From Aquilaria yunnanensis (Eukaryota; Streptophyta; Magnoliopsida; Malvales; Thymelaeaceae), in the NCBI GenBank assembly GCA_039654915.1, contig CM077597.1, positions 79,920,001 to 79,984,000 on the forward strand: 64,000 nucleotides of DNA, in the 5' to 3' direction. A model generated the notes under the pieces. That model had not been told where the DNA came from. It saw only the letters and a list, made by a program, of their open reading frames with translations, and searched no databases. Shown here in pieces: positions 46,606 through 60,040 of the stretch; positions within the stretch are counted from its first letter, which is position 1, and each line of letters begins with the position of its first letter. Made by a program: the position numbers and the translations under genes.

Positions 46606-47180
46606 CAAGTCTGTTTCTCGGTACAAAAATGCCTTTAGCCCTCCTATTTCTACGTTAGTTTGTTTTCATCCTAAATATTTCTGTGTTAGTAGAATAGTCA
46701 CTACCAGCATTGGTAATTTGTATTTTTGTTTTATTATTTTATTTTATTTATTGTTTTAGCCACAAATTAAATTGATAAAATTTATAATAAAAAGAATTAT
46801 AATTTTAGGCTAGTTATTCAATTATTTAAATAATTTAATTTATTTAATCTTTTAAAAAAAGTCAAAAATTTATTGAATTAATGCGCTAAAATACTTAGTA
46901 AATATTTAAGCAAATTGTTCTTGGCGAACTTGGTAAAGTTTCGAGGCTTATCTTATATTTTTTATGTACTTTCAATATTTAAAATTTAAGAAAAATTTGT
47001 ACAAATTGCATATATGTTATTTACATTTGAAGAACTAGTCAGTTTATTTGATTCAAATCCAATTAGTATTGTAAACCAAATAAGTAGCCCAATCGACCAA
47101 ATAACTAATGCAGAAAATTTTGTTAGGATAGACACGAAGTTTATCTAAAATGCTTTGATAGATATTATACCTAAATGGTC

Positions 47181-47896
47181 AGATTCCATGCATTTGATAG
47201 CAATAATCCTTTTTTAAATGACCCAATCGTCATCTATCCAATGTGCAGTAACACAAAAACAATCTTATCCTATAGAAGACATCCACATGTCACTAGTAAA
47301 AACAATGCAACGATTAAGTGAACCAAAAAGTGCTTGCAGATTTGATTTACCTAATTCATACATTCTAAATACTTCTCTTCATACAGTTGTCCCAAATATC
47401 TTTCTAAAGGATGAGTTTAAATTAGACCTAATTCAATTTTCTAAATGCATGTCTTCAGCTTGCCTAAAAGGTTTTTCCGTGATCATCATCCAGTTAGCCA
47501 TACCTTCCCTACATTCTTGCTAATTATATCTAAAGATATCTAAACCACTGGTCATAGATCCAGGTTATGTTTGTCCACCAGAACTCCTTCGACGCCTGGG
47601 TACTGCATCGGATGCTTGACCTTTATATGTCATTGAAGCATCCTGGTACCAGAACACATCTTGTATGACAACTTCTTGCCACAATACTTACACTTGGCAA
47701 ACCAGTTGTCGTTCTCCCAAAACCATCTCAAAATGCTCCCACATGTAGGATTCGAGGCGAGATTTACCTTCATCACCCTCGGGAACTTGACTTTAAGGTG
47801 TCGGTTGTAAACCATCCTCTCTTTGTAGATTAACTGTTTAAGCCAAGGTCTCTTGGACTTCAACTTCATTGTTAAACTATTACTTCTCAAATTCCA
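47181..47896 (-). pseudogene. hAT-family transposase remnant, copy C
   Basis: Duplicate of the remnant at 655-1,370, with the same BED Cys pair and the same in-frame TGA before the His pair. Copy C keeps about a dozen bases near 47,177-47,190 that copy A has lost, so C is slightly closer to the ancestral sequence. The sharing of the main lesions shows that decay came before the duplication. Confidence 0.8.
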
Positions 47897-49975
47897 AATT
47901 GATATTCATCATATTGATGTTTTTGGGCTCAGGGATGTCTTGGTTATGAATCCCCTTTTGAGACGATCTCTTGCCACAAAAGAATGACTCTAAGTCAGTG
48001 TGGGAAGGCCGGAGCTAATACTCTTCCTTGAAGTTATTGACTTGATGAAAATCAATGAAATACTAAGGAGAGATTATGGAAAAGTTAGGAAAATATTAAG
48101 AAAATTAGTGGAGAGCATGAAGAAAAATATAAAGATAGTAGTACATGTAGAAAGGAGTGTGTTGGAATTTGTGTGAGGAAGTGAGGAAATGAGGATGGGT
48201 ATTTATAGGAGTGACCAAAATTTTGTTGGACAAAAATATCATAAAAAACAAGCTCTTTATAAGAGTCAAGTTAGGGTAAATACGGTTTTTAGGCTAAATA
48301 GCCATTTGAGAAAGGCAGTTATCCTTAGTGTGTAATTTCACCATTTTTTGAATTCAGGAGCGTTGGAGGCTATTGGTGGAAACAGTAGACCCGACCTAGA
48401 TTGGACCGGATTGGCACAGACCAAACAAGTCAGTCCTGACTTGAGCCTGAGCCGATTCTGGGCTCACACTCCTCAAGCCTATACACAACCCATTAATTCT
48501 CGAGCCTTCTCCATGCCAATGCGAGTCGGGCTTTTGCCATGCTTGGGCTAGTATAAGATTCATTTGTGCTCATATTGGAGTGCATTAGATTTAGTTAGCT
48601 TATACTCCATCCATTCCATATTTGTTGCTTCATTTGGTTTCACCAGGGATTAAAGTAAAAAAAAAAATTGTGTTTGTTTTTTCACTTTTGTCTTTAGTTT
48701 TTTACGAGTAAATGAAGAAAATTGGAAAAACTGGACATTAGGATAATGATTTGAAGGATAGTATGGCAAAATAAGTTACTAAGTATGAAAATATTGTAAA
48801 GATTTTGGACGGCTCAAAAAGGAAAATGAAGTAAGATTTGTTGGACGGGAGGAGTGATATTTTATGGGAGAGATTTTCTAGAGAAAATTAGGTATAGTCT
48901 GAGATAAGAAGGGCCAAATATAACTCGTTCTATATAATACTACATCTGTCCTAACTTCTTTGCACTAGTTTAGTTTTCTTTGACTTAAATTAAACTATCT
49001 GATAACCATGCTCTAGTAATTTTAAGATTTCTGATATTTTTTTTCATAGCTAACCGACATTTAGAAAATATTGATATAAATTTATAGGAAAAAAAACATT
49101 TACAGAAAGGAAAAAATGATAATTTAAAATTTCTATTAACTATGAAAAAAATTTTGGAAAGACCGACAGTACTGTAAGATGACTATCGTACGGTTTAAGT
49201 TACAGTTTTAGAAGTTGTTATTGGAGAGTTTAAAAGAATCAAGGGGCAAAGTGTACGTTTCAAGAATAGAGGAGGAAAACTGTAGGTTAAGGTAAACCTC
49301 AAGGAATAATTATAATTTCTCCTTTTTTTTGAAAGGTGAAGAATTTTATAAACTCAGAAAAAATCTTGAGAGGGTGTATAATTGGACAAGCAATTTGCTA
49401 ACGTGCAGAAAAACACAAACCAACAAAAACAAAACAGCTAACAGGGCAGCATTTCGTAGCAAGCATTTCCCACGTTTCTGTAATCATTTAGATGACACTG
49501 ACCTTTCTTGAGTCTGGACCAACTTTGGCTTCTTTGTTCTTTCCTTAAGTAGATAATGTTGTATTTTAAAACTATATATGCTTCAGTTAGCTTTCCACTT
49601 TCATTTTTTAAAATGCACTCATTTCATTTTTTAACTTCTCTTTAATCTGGATTCAATATCATTTAATGAACCTGAGTGATGTCTTATTTTTTTTTTTTTT
49701 TATAGTTGACTCGTAACCAGAGTTAACGAAATAATGAACTTTCATGAACAATAATTATAAGTATAATAACAAAAACTGCACACACCAGGTCCATGTTACA
49801 CCATCTTCACAAAAAAGTGTCCCGACAAGACTTGTTGCTTGTTATCACGTCCACAAGACCGTTTCATTTGCAACAGGATATATAGGTTCGTTTGTTCTCA
49901 TCTTGGCGTCCATTGCAATAACATAGGCTGTACTCCCTCCGACTCCGTCCCATAGTTATTGTTTCATTTGGTTCA

Positions 49976-50296
49976 GGGTAAATATTTTTAATTGTTCATA
50001 ATCTATGCTCATGTTGCTTAATTATTTCCAAACTATCATATGTTACATTACTTGTCTTGAAATTATTTAATTGTTACTATTTCATCCTGCCATTAACTAA
50101 ACCATTAAATATGAACAGAAAAACGGCATGACTACTGATGTGACAACACTTTTCCGTCTATATTTAACAGTTTAGTTGACAGCAGGATGAAATAGTAACA
50201 ATTAAATAGTTTTAGGATCAATGGTACAACGCATGATAGTTTGAGAAAGATTAAGTAATATGGGTATAATTTAGGGACAACTGAAGATATTTACCC
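49976..50296. mobile_element. Mutator-type foldback MITE, copy C
   Basis: Duplicate of the 321-bp foldback element at 3,450-3,770 with the same length and the same TTTGGTTCA target duplication, so it arrived before the A/C duplication rather than by separate insertion. Confidence 0.9.
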
Positions 50297-50454
50297 TTTG
50301 GTTCAACAGAGACTAAAATAAGAAAAGTTTGTGTATTATTATCATTTTTTATTTTAAGTTTTTATAAGTAAATCAAGAAAATTGAAAAAATTGGATATTA
50401 ATATAATAGTTTCAATGGTAGTATAGCCAAATAAGTTACTAAGTATAGAAATAT

Positions 50455-51870
50455 GGAAAAGTTACATACCCCTCCTACGTCAGATACAACCTACACTTGG
50501 CCTCTCTATTTAAGAAAATCTACACTTTGTCTCCTGAAATAGTCACATCAATCAAATTCACTATTATGTAACTATGTCAAATGTTATGATTGCCCAATAA
50601 GATTTAAAAATTATGTAAATCAACTACAATATTCATTTCATGCCACATTCCATCCATTTTTTCTAAATAAATAATATATTTATAATAGATTTTATATTTA
50701 TGAATAATTTATATATTTATAAATTTGCCAATAATTTCTAGATCTATAATACATTTCCATATTTATAAACCAATAGTTTATGCTTGTGATTAATATTAAT
50801 ATTTTATTCATTTATCAATTAGTTTAAATAGAGAAGTTTCATCTTTTTGGACAAATATATTTTAGCTAAACTCATTTTATTTTGAAAACTAATTTTCTCC
50901 ATATGAAAAAAATCTATACGTTCTGCAATTGTTTAGCATTGCATAATATGAATAATATATTAAGTAAACACATCATTAATTATGTATCATTATATCATTA
51001 ATTAAGTACATTTTAAATGGTAATCATTGTTTTTTGTAACTTTTTAGCCTAACCAGTGAAAAAAAATTATAAATGATGCTTATTTTTTACAAAAAAATAT
51101 TTAAAAGTGTAAAATTCTTAAAATATATTACTTCAATAAATGTGAAATTTAGTTGTGCATTCAATAAATATATTATGCATTTGTTATTTTTTTGAGTTAC
51201 CATTTAGTTATTTATTCAATTAGTTCGAGACTTTTGTTTCTTATGGAAGACCTCAAGTAAGTCTCTAGTTTGAGCCATAAACTTGATCACCAAGGAAGTC
51301 ATCATAAGCCTTCTGGGTATAATATTGAAATGTTGAGTGAAAATTCATGGTGGACATTTATTTTTATTTTCCTTTTCTTGGAAGTTTTTTATATTTTCTT
51401 GGAAATGTGTCAATCTTGGTTTCGGCTCTCTTTTCCACCATTGTTCCACCAATTGTATGCTATAAATATTGGTAATCATGCTTTCACCTATTTGAGGTTG
51501 CTACTTTGCCTATATGTTTGGTGGCCAAATTACATTTGCCAAAAATCTCAAAAAAAATATGTGCATGTACACAAATTTATACTTGTACAAAGAAAGTAAG
51601 TAACAAATCAATAAAAAAATTAAATAAGGTAAAAATATAAATTTAATTTTGGAAAACTTTCTTGACCTCTAAAGAAAGTATTGTGTACATGAACATATTC
51701 AATTTTAAAAAATTTTCTTGTGCACAAGCACAAATTTGGTATTTGGGAAACTTGCAACCCTGAATTTGACTGATGTGATGATTCCAAGGTATAAAGTGAA
51801 GCATTTTTAAAATAGAATGAGAGGCAAGTGTAGGTTAGGTCAAATGTTGAGGGGTTTCTGTAACTTTCCC
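50455..51870. mobile_element. Non-autonomous Mutator-like element, copy C
   Basis: Duplicate of 3,929-5,322 with the same terminal repeats and flanking 9-mers. It has 21 bp near 51,385 that copy A lacks, between two TTTTCTTGGAA repeats, which points to a slippage deletion in A. Confidence 0.8.
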
Positions 51871-52867
51871 TATAAATATTGTAAAGATTTAGGATGGCTC
51901 AAAGAGAAAAATGGTACAAGATTGGTGAGACAGATGGAATAATATTTTATGCCAAAAATTTCATAGAGAAAATTAGGTTTAGTCTAAGGTAAGAAGGGGT
52001 CAAATATAACTAATTCTTTGTAATAGTGCCTCTATCTCAAGTTCTTTGCGTCATTTCAGCTTTTTGACTTAAGTTTCACTCAAATTTATTTATACTAATA
52101 TTTGATAAAAAAGTTTAAAAAATTTATATTTAAAATTATAAGTTAAAAATTTCATCAAATGTTGTAGGAATGTGTTTTTATGAGTCATCATCAATCTGTT
52201 TAAGCCTAGGTCGATTGGAAACTTTACAATGGTATACGAGCGTTTAACAAGTTCGGAAATATGGATACACTAAAATAACTTTTTTTTAATGACAAAAAAT
52301 TGGCACCTTAGTTTGATTTAAATTTTATTTTTATTACTTTTAAATATTTTAATTAATTTTTCAAACCATAGATTATATCGAACCACTAGGATATGGACTT
52401 TTAAAAATTATTATTTGATTTTGTTTGTTTTGTATATATTTTAATGTCTCCAAACCATGGATCCTACCAAACCACCGGATATGGATCTCTAAACTTATTT
52501 TATTTCTATTTAATTTTATTTTAAATATTTTAGATAATTATCAATCCAAACCATAAATCCTATCGGATCACCTAGATATGGATTTTAAAATTTATTGTTA
52601 ATTATTATCTTAAGTTCATGAAATTGCATTTTTTTTATAAGATTGGTATTTGAGATACATTATTAAAAGAGATTAAATGAAATTTAAATTTATATTAGTT
52701 ATAAAAATTAAGTGCCTATCCTAAACCTATAATCCCAATGATCAAAACAACCTAAAGCTCGAATAAACAAAATAAAATAAAGCTGTCAGTAACTAAGTTA
52801 AAACAAACATAGGAACTAAAACGTGCAAAAGTAAAGAGATCGAGGGTAATTATATCAAAAGTCAGTA

Positions 52868-53308
52868 GATTGATTGGGAAGATCTGGATGTGGACGGGTC
52901 GGGAATCGCGATCTGGGTCCCTCTCCGATTCTCCCTTCTTCGCCGACGACGAAGCTAGTAGCGGCCTGGACTTTGCTCGGGAAGAAGCGGCAAAAACTGG
53001 GACGCGATCCGGCAGGACGAGCGACAGCCGATGGAGTCGGAGTTCAGGGACCCATCTCCCAAACGCGTGAGACTCGGGTGCGAAGCTTCTCTCCTTCGAG
53101 TTCGACAAGAACGGCTGCGGGGTATGCCTGGGACAGTAGCGCGGCGTGGGCAAGGCGAAGGTGGTCAGCTTGGAAGGTTGACGGCAGTGAATGGAGACCG
53201 GAAGTGGCGTCTGGCAGGGGACCGAAGCGTCAGGGGTGGCGGAGGCTCAAAGGGAAATCTAGGGTTTTTTGGTGAGGAGGGAGTTGAGACCAGGGACTAA
53301 ATCTGTAA
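52868..53308. other. GC-rich gene-like segment, copy C
   Basis: Duplicate of 6,320-6,760, open in several frames with several non-synonymous changes relative to copy A in every frame. This argues against a maintained protein. Confidence 0.4.
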
Positions 53309-54059
53309 TTTAACCTTTTTTCTGGTTGCGAAATTCTTCTCTTCCCCTCTCAAATGGTGTTAATAGCAGCAGTGCAGAGTTATAGGCGAGATTAAAACTA
53401 ATTGGAGAGATTAAAATTTTGAAGCGATTTAAATCTATTAGGATATAATCTAGTCAAAATACTAATTTAAGTTCAACAAAACTTTTAAGTTGTTGATTTG
53501 GCTAAAACTTTAAATGCAATTGCAATTCAACCAAGATCTTTCAGGATTTGTCAAATTGGCCCAAAACTTTGTAAACGGCTGTGTAGACATCAAAATTTTA
53601 TTAGGTCAAGAATAAATTAAACCCAAATAAAGTGTCTAGCCCATTTTAAGATTGATGTCCGAAATTTAAAAGCCCATTGAATTTGGAGATTATACATCCA
53701 AGAGGTATAATTTTTGGAACTCAAAAAATAAATAACCAAAGGCCTCGAATATGTTAAAAAATTTTTAACAAGTTTTAACAAGTTGATTTGTTTTCACAAG
53801 TTTTTAAAAAATATACATCCATGGGAATTTTTAACAAGTTGTGAATTGTTTTCACTTCTACATTTTTCTTGTAAAGAACATAAATATATACATATGTTTT
53901 TGGGTTTCTTATGTATATTTCTAATTTTTTTGTGAAGACCACATATATATGCATGGCTTTGGAGTTTATATGTCTGAGATTGGTTCATATATATATGGAG
54001 TGGTAGTGTGTGTGTGTGTGTGTGTGTTTGTGTGTCTATCTGTATGCATATATATACTC

Positions 54060-54700
54060 TTATTGCATGAAACTAGAAATAATATGTATGAAACTGAATT
54101 GCTATTATGTAAAACTAGGTTGGTATATATATGAAATTATGTTTCTATTGTATGAGTTTCGAGTTTTGATAGTGTATGATACTAGAAATTGATTGTATGA
54201 AATTGGAATTTATTTGTACAAAATATTGGGATTTATTTGTATGAAACTATGAAATATTTGTGTGGAATTGAGTGCTTTTTTTGTAACGTAGTGTACAAGT
54301 ACAATAGTGAAACATGAAATACACCTAACAATTCAATTGGTAGGGAAACAAAGCCTGAAAGCAATTCATAGATGCAATTGATATTGTATTGTATGAATCT
54401 AAGATTGCATTTTAAAAGTGCGTAGTTCCTATTATCCCAAATTGAATGTCGATCTATGAAGCTGAATTCCTTTTGTATGAAACTAAGTTCCTTTTATATG
54501 AAATTGAATTTTTATTTTATGAAACTGAGTTGCAATTATACAGAATTGGATTCTTATTATATTAAATTGAGTTTATATTTTATAAAATTGGGTTCTTATT
54601 ATACAAAATGGTTTCTATTATACGAAAATGAATATTCTTCATAAAGTCTAACAAAAACTTTACAAATATGAAACTGAATTCTTCATATATTAAACTGACA
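54060..54700. repeat. 21-bp-period minisatellite, copy C
   Basis: Near-identical duplicate of the copy A array (54,456-54,602 equals 7,906-8,052), preceded by a (GT)n tract at 54,006-54,036. Confidence 0.88.
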
Positions 54701-57075
54701 ATCAATTATACAAAATTAATATCTAGATGTATGTTACACTCTGAACACATTTAATTATGCAGAAACATGAATGAATAAACTCGTGCTTAAATAATTACCA
54801 TATTTATCATATTATATTTATTTGTTTCATTCAAATTATCTTTTCAAATGAATTCAAAATCAAAAATTTCCCATAATAAAAAATGTGAATAATGTTAATT
54901 TGTTCAATAATAATCTCAATTAAATGTGACTTATTCTAACAAACAAAAGTTATCATTTATACTCAAAAGTAACAAATCCTTAACGGTGTCAAGTATGTGC
55001 TTGTGCAACCATGTGCATAGTCTCAAGCCTCTTGCTAGTTTTCAAGTCATTTTATGGAAACCTATGTTTTCTTTGTTACAAAGTGTTGACTTAGGTAACC
55101 TCAATTCATCAAGTAATATTTATTCGCAATCCCCTTGTATTAGTATTTGTCATAAAGTGGCCCATTTCTTCATGTAAACAGAAGAGGACAGCAACCCGTA
55201 GCAATCATTTCCCACGTTTCTATAAGCATTTAGATGACACTGACCTTTCTCTAGGCTGGACCAACTTTGGCTTCCTTGTTCTTTTTTTAAATAGATAATA
55301 TTGTATTTTAGAACTATATATGCTTCAGTTAGCTTTCCACTTTCATTTTTTTAAAATGTACTCATTTCATTTTTTTAAGTTTTTTTTAATCAGGCTTCAA
55401 TATCATTTAATGAACCTTAGTGATGTCCTATTTTTTTTATAATTGACTCATAACCAGAGTTAACGAAATAATGAACTTTCATAAACAATAATTATAATAA
55501 TAATAACAAATACTGTACCCACCATCCATGTTACATCATCTTCACAAAAAGTGTCCCCGCAAGGCTTGTTATTACGCCCACAAGTTTCCAGGATCGTTTC
55601 ATTGCGACTCGATGTTTGCGCTCATCTTGGCGTCCATTGCATTAAGATAGGCTGTACTCCCTCCGACTCTGTCCCATAATTATTGCTTCATTTCTGTTAA
55701 AAGTTTGTATACTATTTTCATTTTTAGTTTTAGGCTTTTATAAGTAAATTAAGAAATAACAAAAAATTGAATAATAATATAATAGTTTCAATGGTAGTAC
55801 AGCAAAATAAGTTACTAAGTATAGAAATATGGAAAAGTTACAAACTCCCCATATTAGGCTTAACATACATTTGGCCCCTCTATTTTAGAAAACCGATACT
55901 TTACCCCCTAGAGTAGTCATATCACTCAAATTCATTGCTATGTAACTAACCTTTGGAAGAAAAAATCTGATAAAAAAAGCTTGAATTGGATGTTTGTTTG
56001 TTTGTGTTGTAGGCGAAGATGCAATTCAGCAATTGTGATTGTGAGACTCACAACCTCGAAGAGACTTTTGTCTCTTTGGAATAGAAAAACGCATAAGTTC
56101 CTCTTTAACTTCTAAACTTATTTGGTTTACCCATTGACCCCATAACTTTATATTGTGCTGAAATTGTCCTTAAAGTATTTCATATACTTGAAGAGAAATA
56201 AGTGAGACAATAAAACATTTGGTATTTAACACAACAGAACATGGAAGTTTAGTGCCTGAGATAGGGCTTTGACCAATAAATATGTGATGGAAGACAAAAG
56301 AAAGTGGTCTATGATTTGTCTTTGGGAGGTAGAAAAACCAACTTTTTAATTTTTTGTTGTCATAGTATATGATATGAAGGACAAGGGTCCATTAAAAATT
56401 TATAGGGTCCAATTGAAAAATTATAGGCCACTTATTAATATTTTTTCTAAAAAAAGAGGGCTACGAACCCCTATATATATTAGGTGCATCCGCCCTTGAC
56501 AACTGTAAATAATGCATCACTACAACAGAAAGGAGGATTTACCTTTCATCTCATGTGAAGAAGTGAGGAAATGAGGGTAGGTATTTATAGGAATGACCAG
56601 AATTTTGTTGCACAAAAATATCCTAAAAAGCTAGCCATTTATAGGGATCAGGTTAGGATAAATTAAGTTTTTGGGTTAAATAGTCATTTGAGAGAGGCCG
56701 CTATCCTTAGTGTGTAATTTCACCATTTTTTGAATTCAGGACCATTGGACGCTTTTGCTGGAAACAGTAGGCTAGGCCCAAATTGGACCAAATTTGCACT
56801 GACCAAATGAGCCTGTCCAAATCTAGGCTTGGGCCCAGGCCTTTGCCGAGCCTGGGCTAGTTGTGGGCTCACGCTCCTTAAGCCCATACATGACCCATTA
56901 ATTCTCGAGCCTTCTCCGTGCCTACGTGAGCTGGGCTTTGACCGTGCTTGTTGCATGTTTGACCTGAGCCAGTACCGGGTTAGGCCGGATCAAGCGCCTT
57001 AGTGTTCACCACTAACTACTAGTATAAGATTCGTTCGTGCTCATATTGGTGTGCATTGGACTCAGTTAGCTTATA

Positions 57076-57330
57076 CTCCATCCATTCCATATTTGTTGCT
57101 TCATTTGGTTTCACCTAGGATTAAAGTAAGAAAAGTTTTTGTGACTTTTTTTTTCACTTTTGTCTTTAGTTTTTTTTACAAGTAAATCAAGAAAATTGGA
57201 AAAACTGGATATTAGGATAATGGTTTGAAAGAAACTATGGAAACATAAGGTACTAAGTATGGAAATATTGTAAAGATTTTGGACGGCACAAAAAGAAAAA
57301 TGAAGCAATAATGGTTGGACGGTATGAGTA
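57076..57330. mobile_element. Stowaway-like MITE, copy C second
   Basis: Orthologous position to 30,234-30,485 (same flank CAGTTAGCTTATA), so duplicated with the block. A further member of the family is at 48,605-48,857, matching copy A 2,079-2,333. Confidence 0.72.
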
Positions 57331-57844
57331 ATATTTTAGGCGAGAGATTTCCTAGAGGAAATTAGGTTTAGTATGAGATAAGAAAGGGCCAAACATAACT
57401 CGTTCTGTGTAATACTACTTATGTCCTAAGTTCTTTGCACTAGTTCAGTTTCTTTGACTTAAATTTGACTTAATTTTATTTATACTAATATGTGATATAA
57501 ATTTTTAAAAATTTATATTTAAAAACCATAAGCTAAAATTTTTTTATCAAATATTAATATAAATGAATTTAAGTCAAATTTAAATTAAAAAACTAAAATT
57601 GTGCAATGAACTTAGAACAGATTTGAGACATATTGTCCCCCATCCCCTTTCTTGTTCCCTTTTTGTAATACTTCTAAATATTTACTTGTAAAATGCTTTT
57701 GAACAAAAAAGAAACAACTAAACAAAGTAACTTGCTTTTGAATTGTGGAAAAAGCAAGCAAACAAATTAACATGATAACTAAGGCCACTACTATATGTCG
57801 ATCAATAATTGAGAAAAACAAGCATGACCACTATAATATTAATT

Positions 57845-58199
57845 TGAGCCAATTCATTTTAACTTAAGTTAATTTCATCCAAAATGAGTTATTTTTATTT
57901 TTATATCTTTTTTAACCTGAAACTAATTTTACTTAAAAGCCAATGTTGTAAAGGCATAATAATCCATTGAAAATATAATTTTTATAGTCCTATTAAATTT
58001 TTATGAATTTTTATTTTTTAATGCCTAGAAATAGAAAATTTATAAAAATTTAATAATGTCATGAAAATTGACTTCAAATCGATTATTATATCTATATAAT
58101 ATTGGATTTCTAATGAAATTGATTCTAGGTAAAAATAATGTGAAAATAAGAATAGGTCATTATGAATTAAGTTGACTTAAATTAAAATGAATTGACTCA
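57845..58199. mobile_element. Foldback element, copy C
   Basis: Duplicate of 31,007-31,360 with the same ends and similar length. Confidence 0.7.
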
Positions 58200-58336
58200 G
58201 ATAAATGTGAGGAAAAACACCATAAATGTATAGGTACATGGGTCCTTATTTAACTTTTCATTTTCAACCTATGTATTAATTCCTATCTCTTTTGGCACTA
58301 AATCTTTTCTAAAACGTTTGATATTAATTCTAAACC

Positions 58337-58400
58337 TCAATATATTATTTACTAGTTGAGCAACCTGTGCAATGCACGGGAATCATTCCTTGAATTGAAA
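58337..58400 (+). mobile_element. Helitron 5' end, copy C
   Basis: Same terminus as 31,497 with GCAATGCACGGG; position and context are duplicated. Confidence 0.68.
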
Positions 58401-59074
58401 TTGGGTTTTAATTTTTTTGTGTTTGTAGTCTAGTTGTGTGATACAAAACTTGTCTTGCCTTCTATTTCTTTTTTTTTTTCATTGCTAGTATTCTTCTCAT
58501 AAATAAACAAACTTTGTATTCGATACACCAAATTTTTTGCATTACATTCAAATATATGATATAAAATCATGGATCATAAGTTATCAATTAATGTAAGACA
58601 TGTACTGTAAATCGACAAATTGGTTTTAAAAACCTACATAAAATCACCTCTTATACTGTCAACTTCAGAAATTTGAAGATTCAAGTTGATCTTGCTTGAT
58701 CTTAAAGTTCCTAAGCTTGCTCGACCTGTAAGCTTGCTCGACCTATACAGGTAAACAATATAGTTAATAAGTTTACATTATAAAAGGATGATAAATAAAA
58801 CTAAATATGGATTAGAGAAGATACAATATGTTAGAAACCTTGAGAAGTCTTCATGACCAAAAAAGTAAAAACTCCTACAACACAAGTTGATTCATTTTCT
58901 CCCTGCTTCACAAAAAAATTTTGGGAGAATTCTGACCATAATGTAAATAGAAATTTATTCCCATTGTTTGGAAAATATGAAAATTAGTAGAAAAATATAA
59001 CAAATGATCGAAGGGAAAACATTGAATATCATTGCATAGAAAATACCTCAAATCCTATGATTTGATGGTTAGGG

Positions 59075-59770
59075 TGTCAGCTGAATCAGCCTTAACAATT
59101 TTTTGCTCAATTGTACCAACTTTTACAATAACTCCCACAACGTGTGGCATCGAAAAACTAATGGCAATTATGACATATAAGCAGTACAAGCAGCATCCAA
59201 TTATATTTTGAAAAAATTTTAGAGAAACTTATGAGGAGTTCTTCTTGGTCAACGCATGTGCTAAGTTGATATTGAAAGCAACAAACTGAAATTTGTGCAG
59301 GGCAAAATCACAAGGATCATGGTTCATATCATAGATTTGTGTAATATGAGTAATGTGGATTATAAATAGGTGTGTATCTACTATCCAATAAGTCTTTTTC
59401 TTGAGAAGAATAGTGAAATTCTTGAAGATATACATACTTCTTTCATGAAGCTTCTCTTTAAACTTGTATGCCAAAAATTTTTTTATACACCCATGAATTT
59501 CCACACCCTTCATATGTAAACAAAAAAACATAATACTTAATAATAGATCATGAATGTATATTTATTGTAGGGAGGAAAAAATAAATTGCAAAATTCAACA
59601 AAATAGAGAAAAAGAATAATACATTCTCATCCACAAGAACAAAATCGATACTAATAAATTGGTCACCCTTTCAAAAAATTAAAAACATTCCATAAATGAT
59701 ACACCTTTATTTGTATAGTCCAGTCAATTCTTTCATGAGACAAGTCCTCCAGTGTAACATGTTCGATCCA
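59075..59770 (-). pseudogene. RPA1-like pseudogene, copy C
   Basis: Same exon series as 32,240-32,935 and slightly better preserved. Upstream of DWTIQIK the frame reads EHVTLEDLSHERI without the stop seen in copy B, and the OB-fold exon (59,531-59,229) follows an AAG acceptor. The +1 shift after FLKG is shared with copy B, so inactivation predates their split. Confidence 0.72.
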
Positions 59771-60019
59771 GAGACTATAAAAATAAGAAAAGATTCATAA
59801 AAGAACATATTCGTTCATTGTAAGGAATCAAAGACAAAGAAATAAAAAAATAAAAAATCAACCAATTTTTTTAGGCAACTACCTCATCTTTGAAATTGGT
59901 GAAAATCTAAAAATATAAATTAGTGAAAAAATGAAGACATGTAACAAAAGAGGATAGGAAGAAATGAAAGGAAGAATTGATAATATTAAGTGTGTGTTGA
60001 AAGCATGTGTTAGAACTTA

Positions 60020-60040
60020 TATATATATATATATATATAG
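60020..60040. repeat. (TA)n microsatellite
   Basis: Ten or so TA units in copy C, where copy B has TACATATATCCATG (about 33,181-33,194). Confidence 0.85.

Noticed and set aside
46166..46660. Serine/phenylalanine-rich ~109-codon frame (also at 16,641-17,091)
   Set aside because: Produced by CT-rich ~33-bp tandem repeats; frame and length change between copies.
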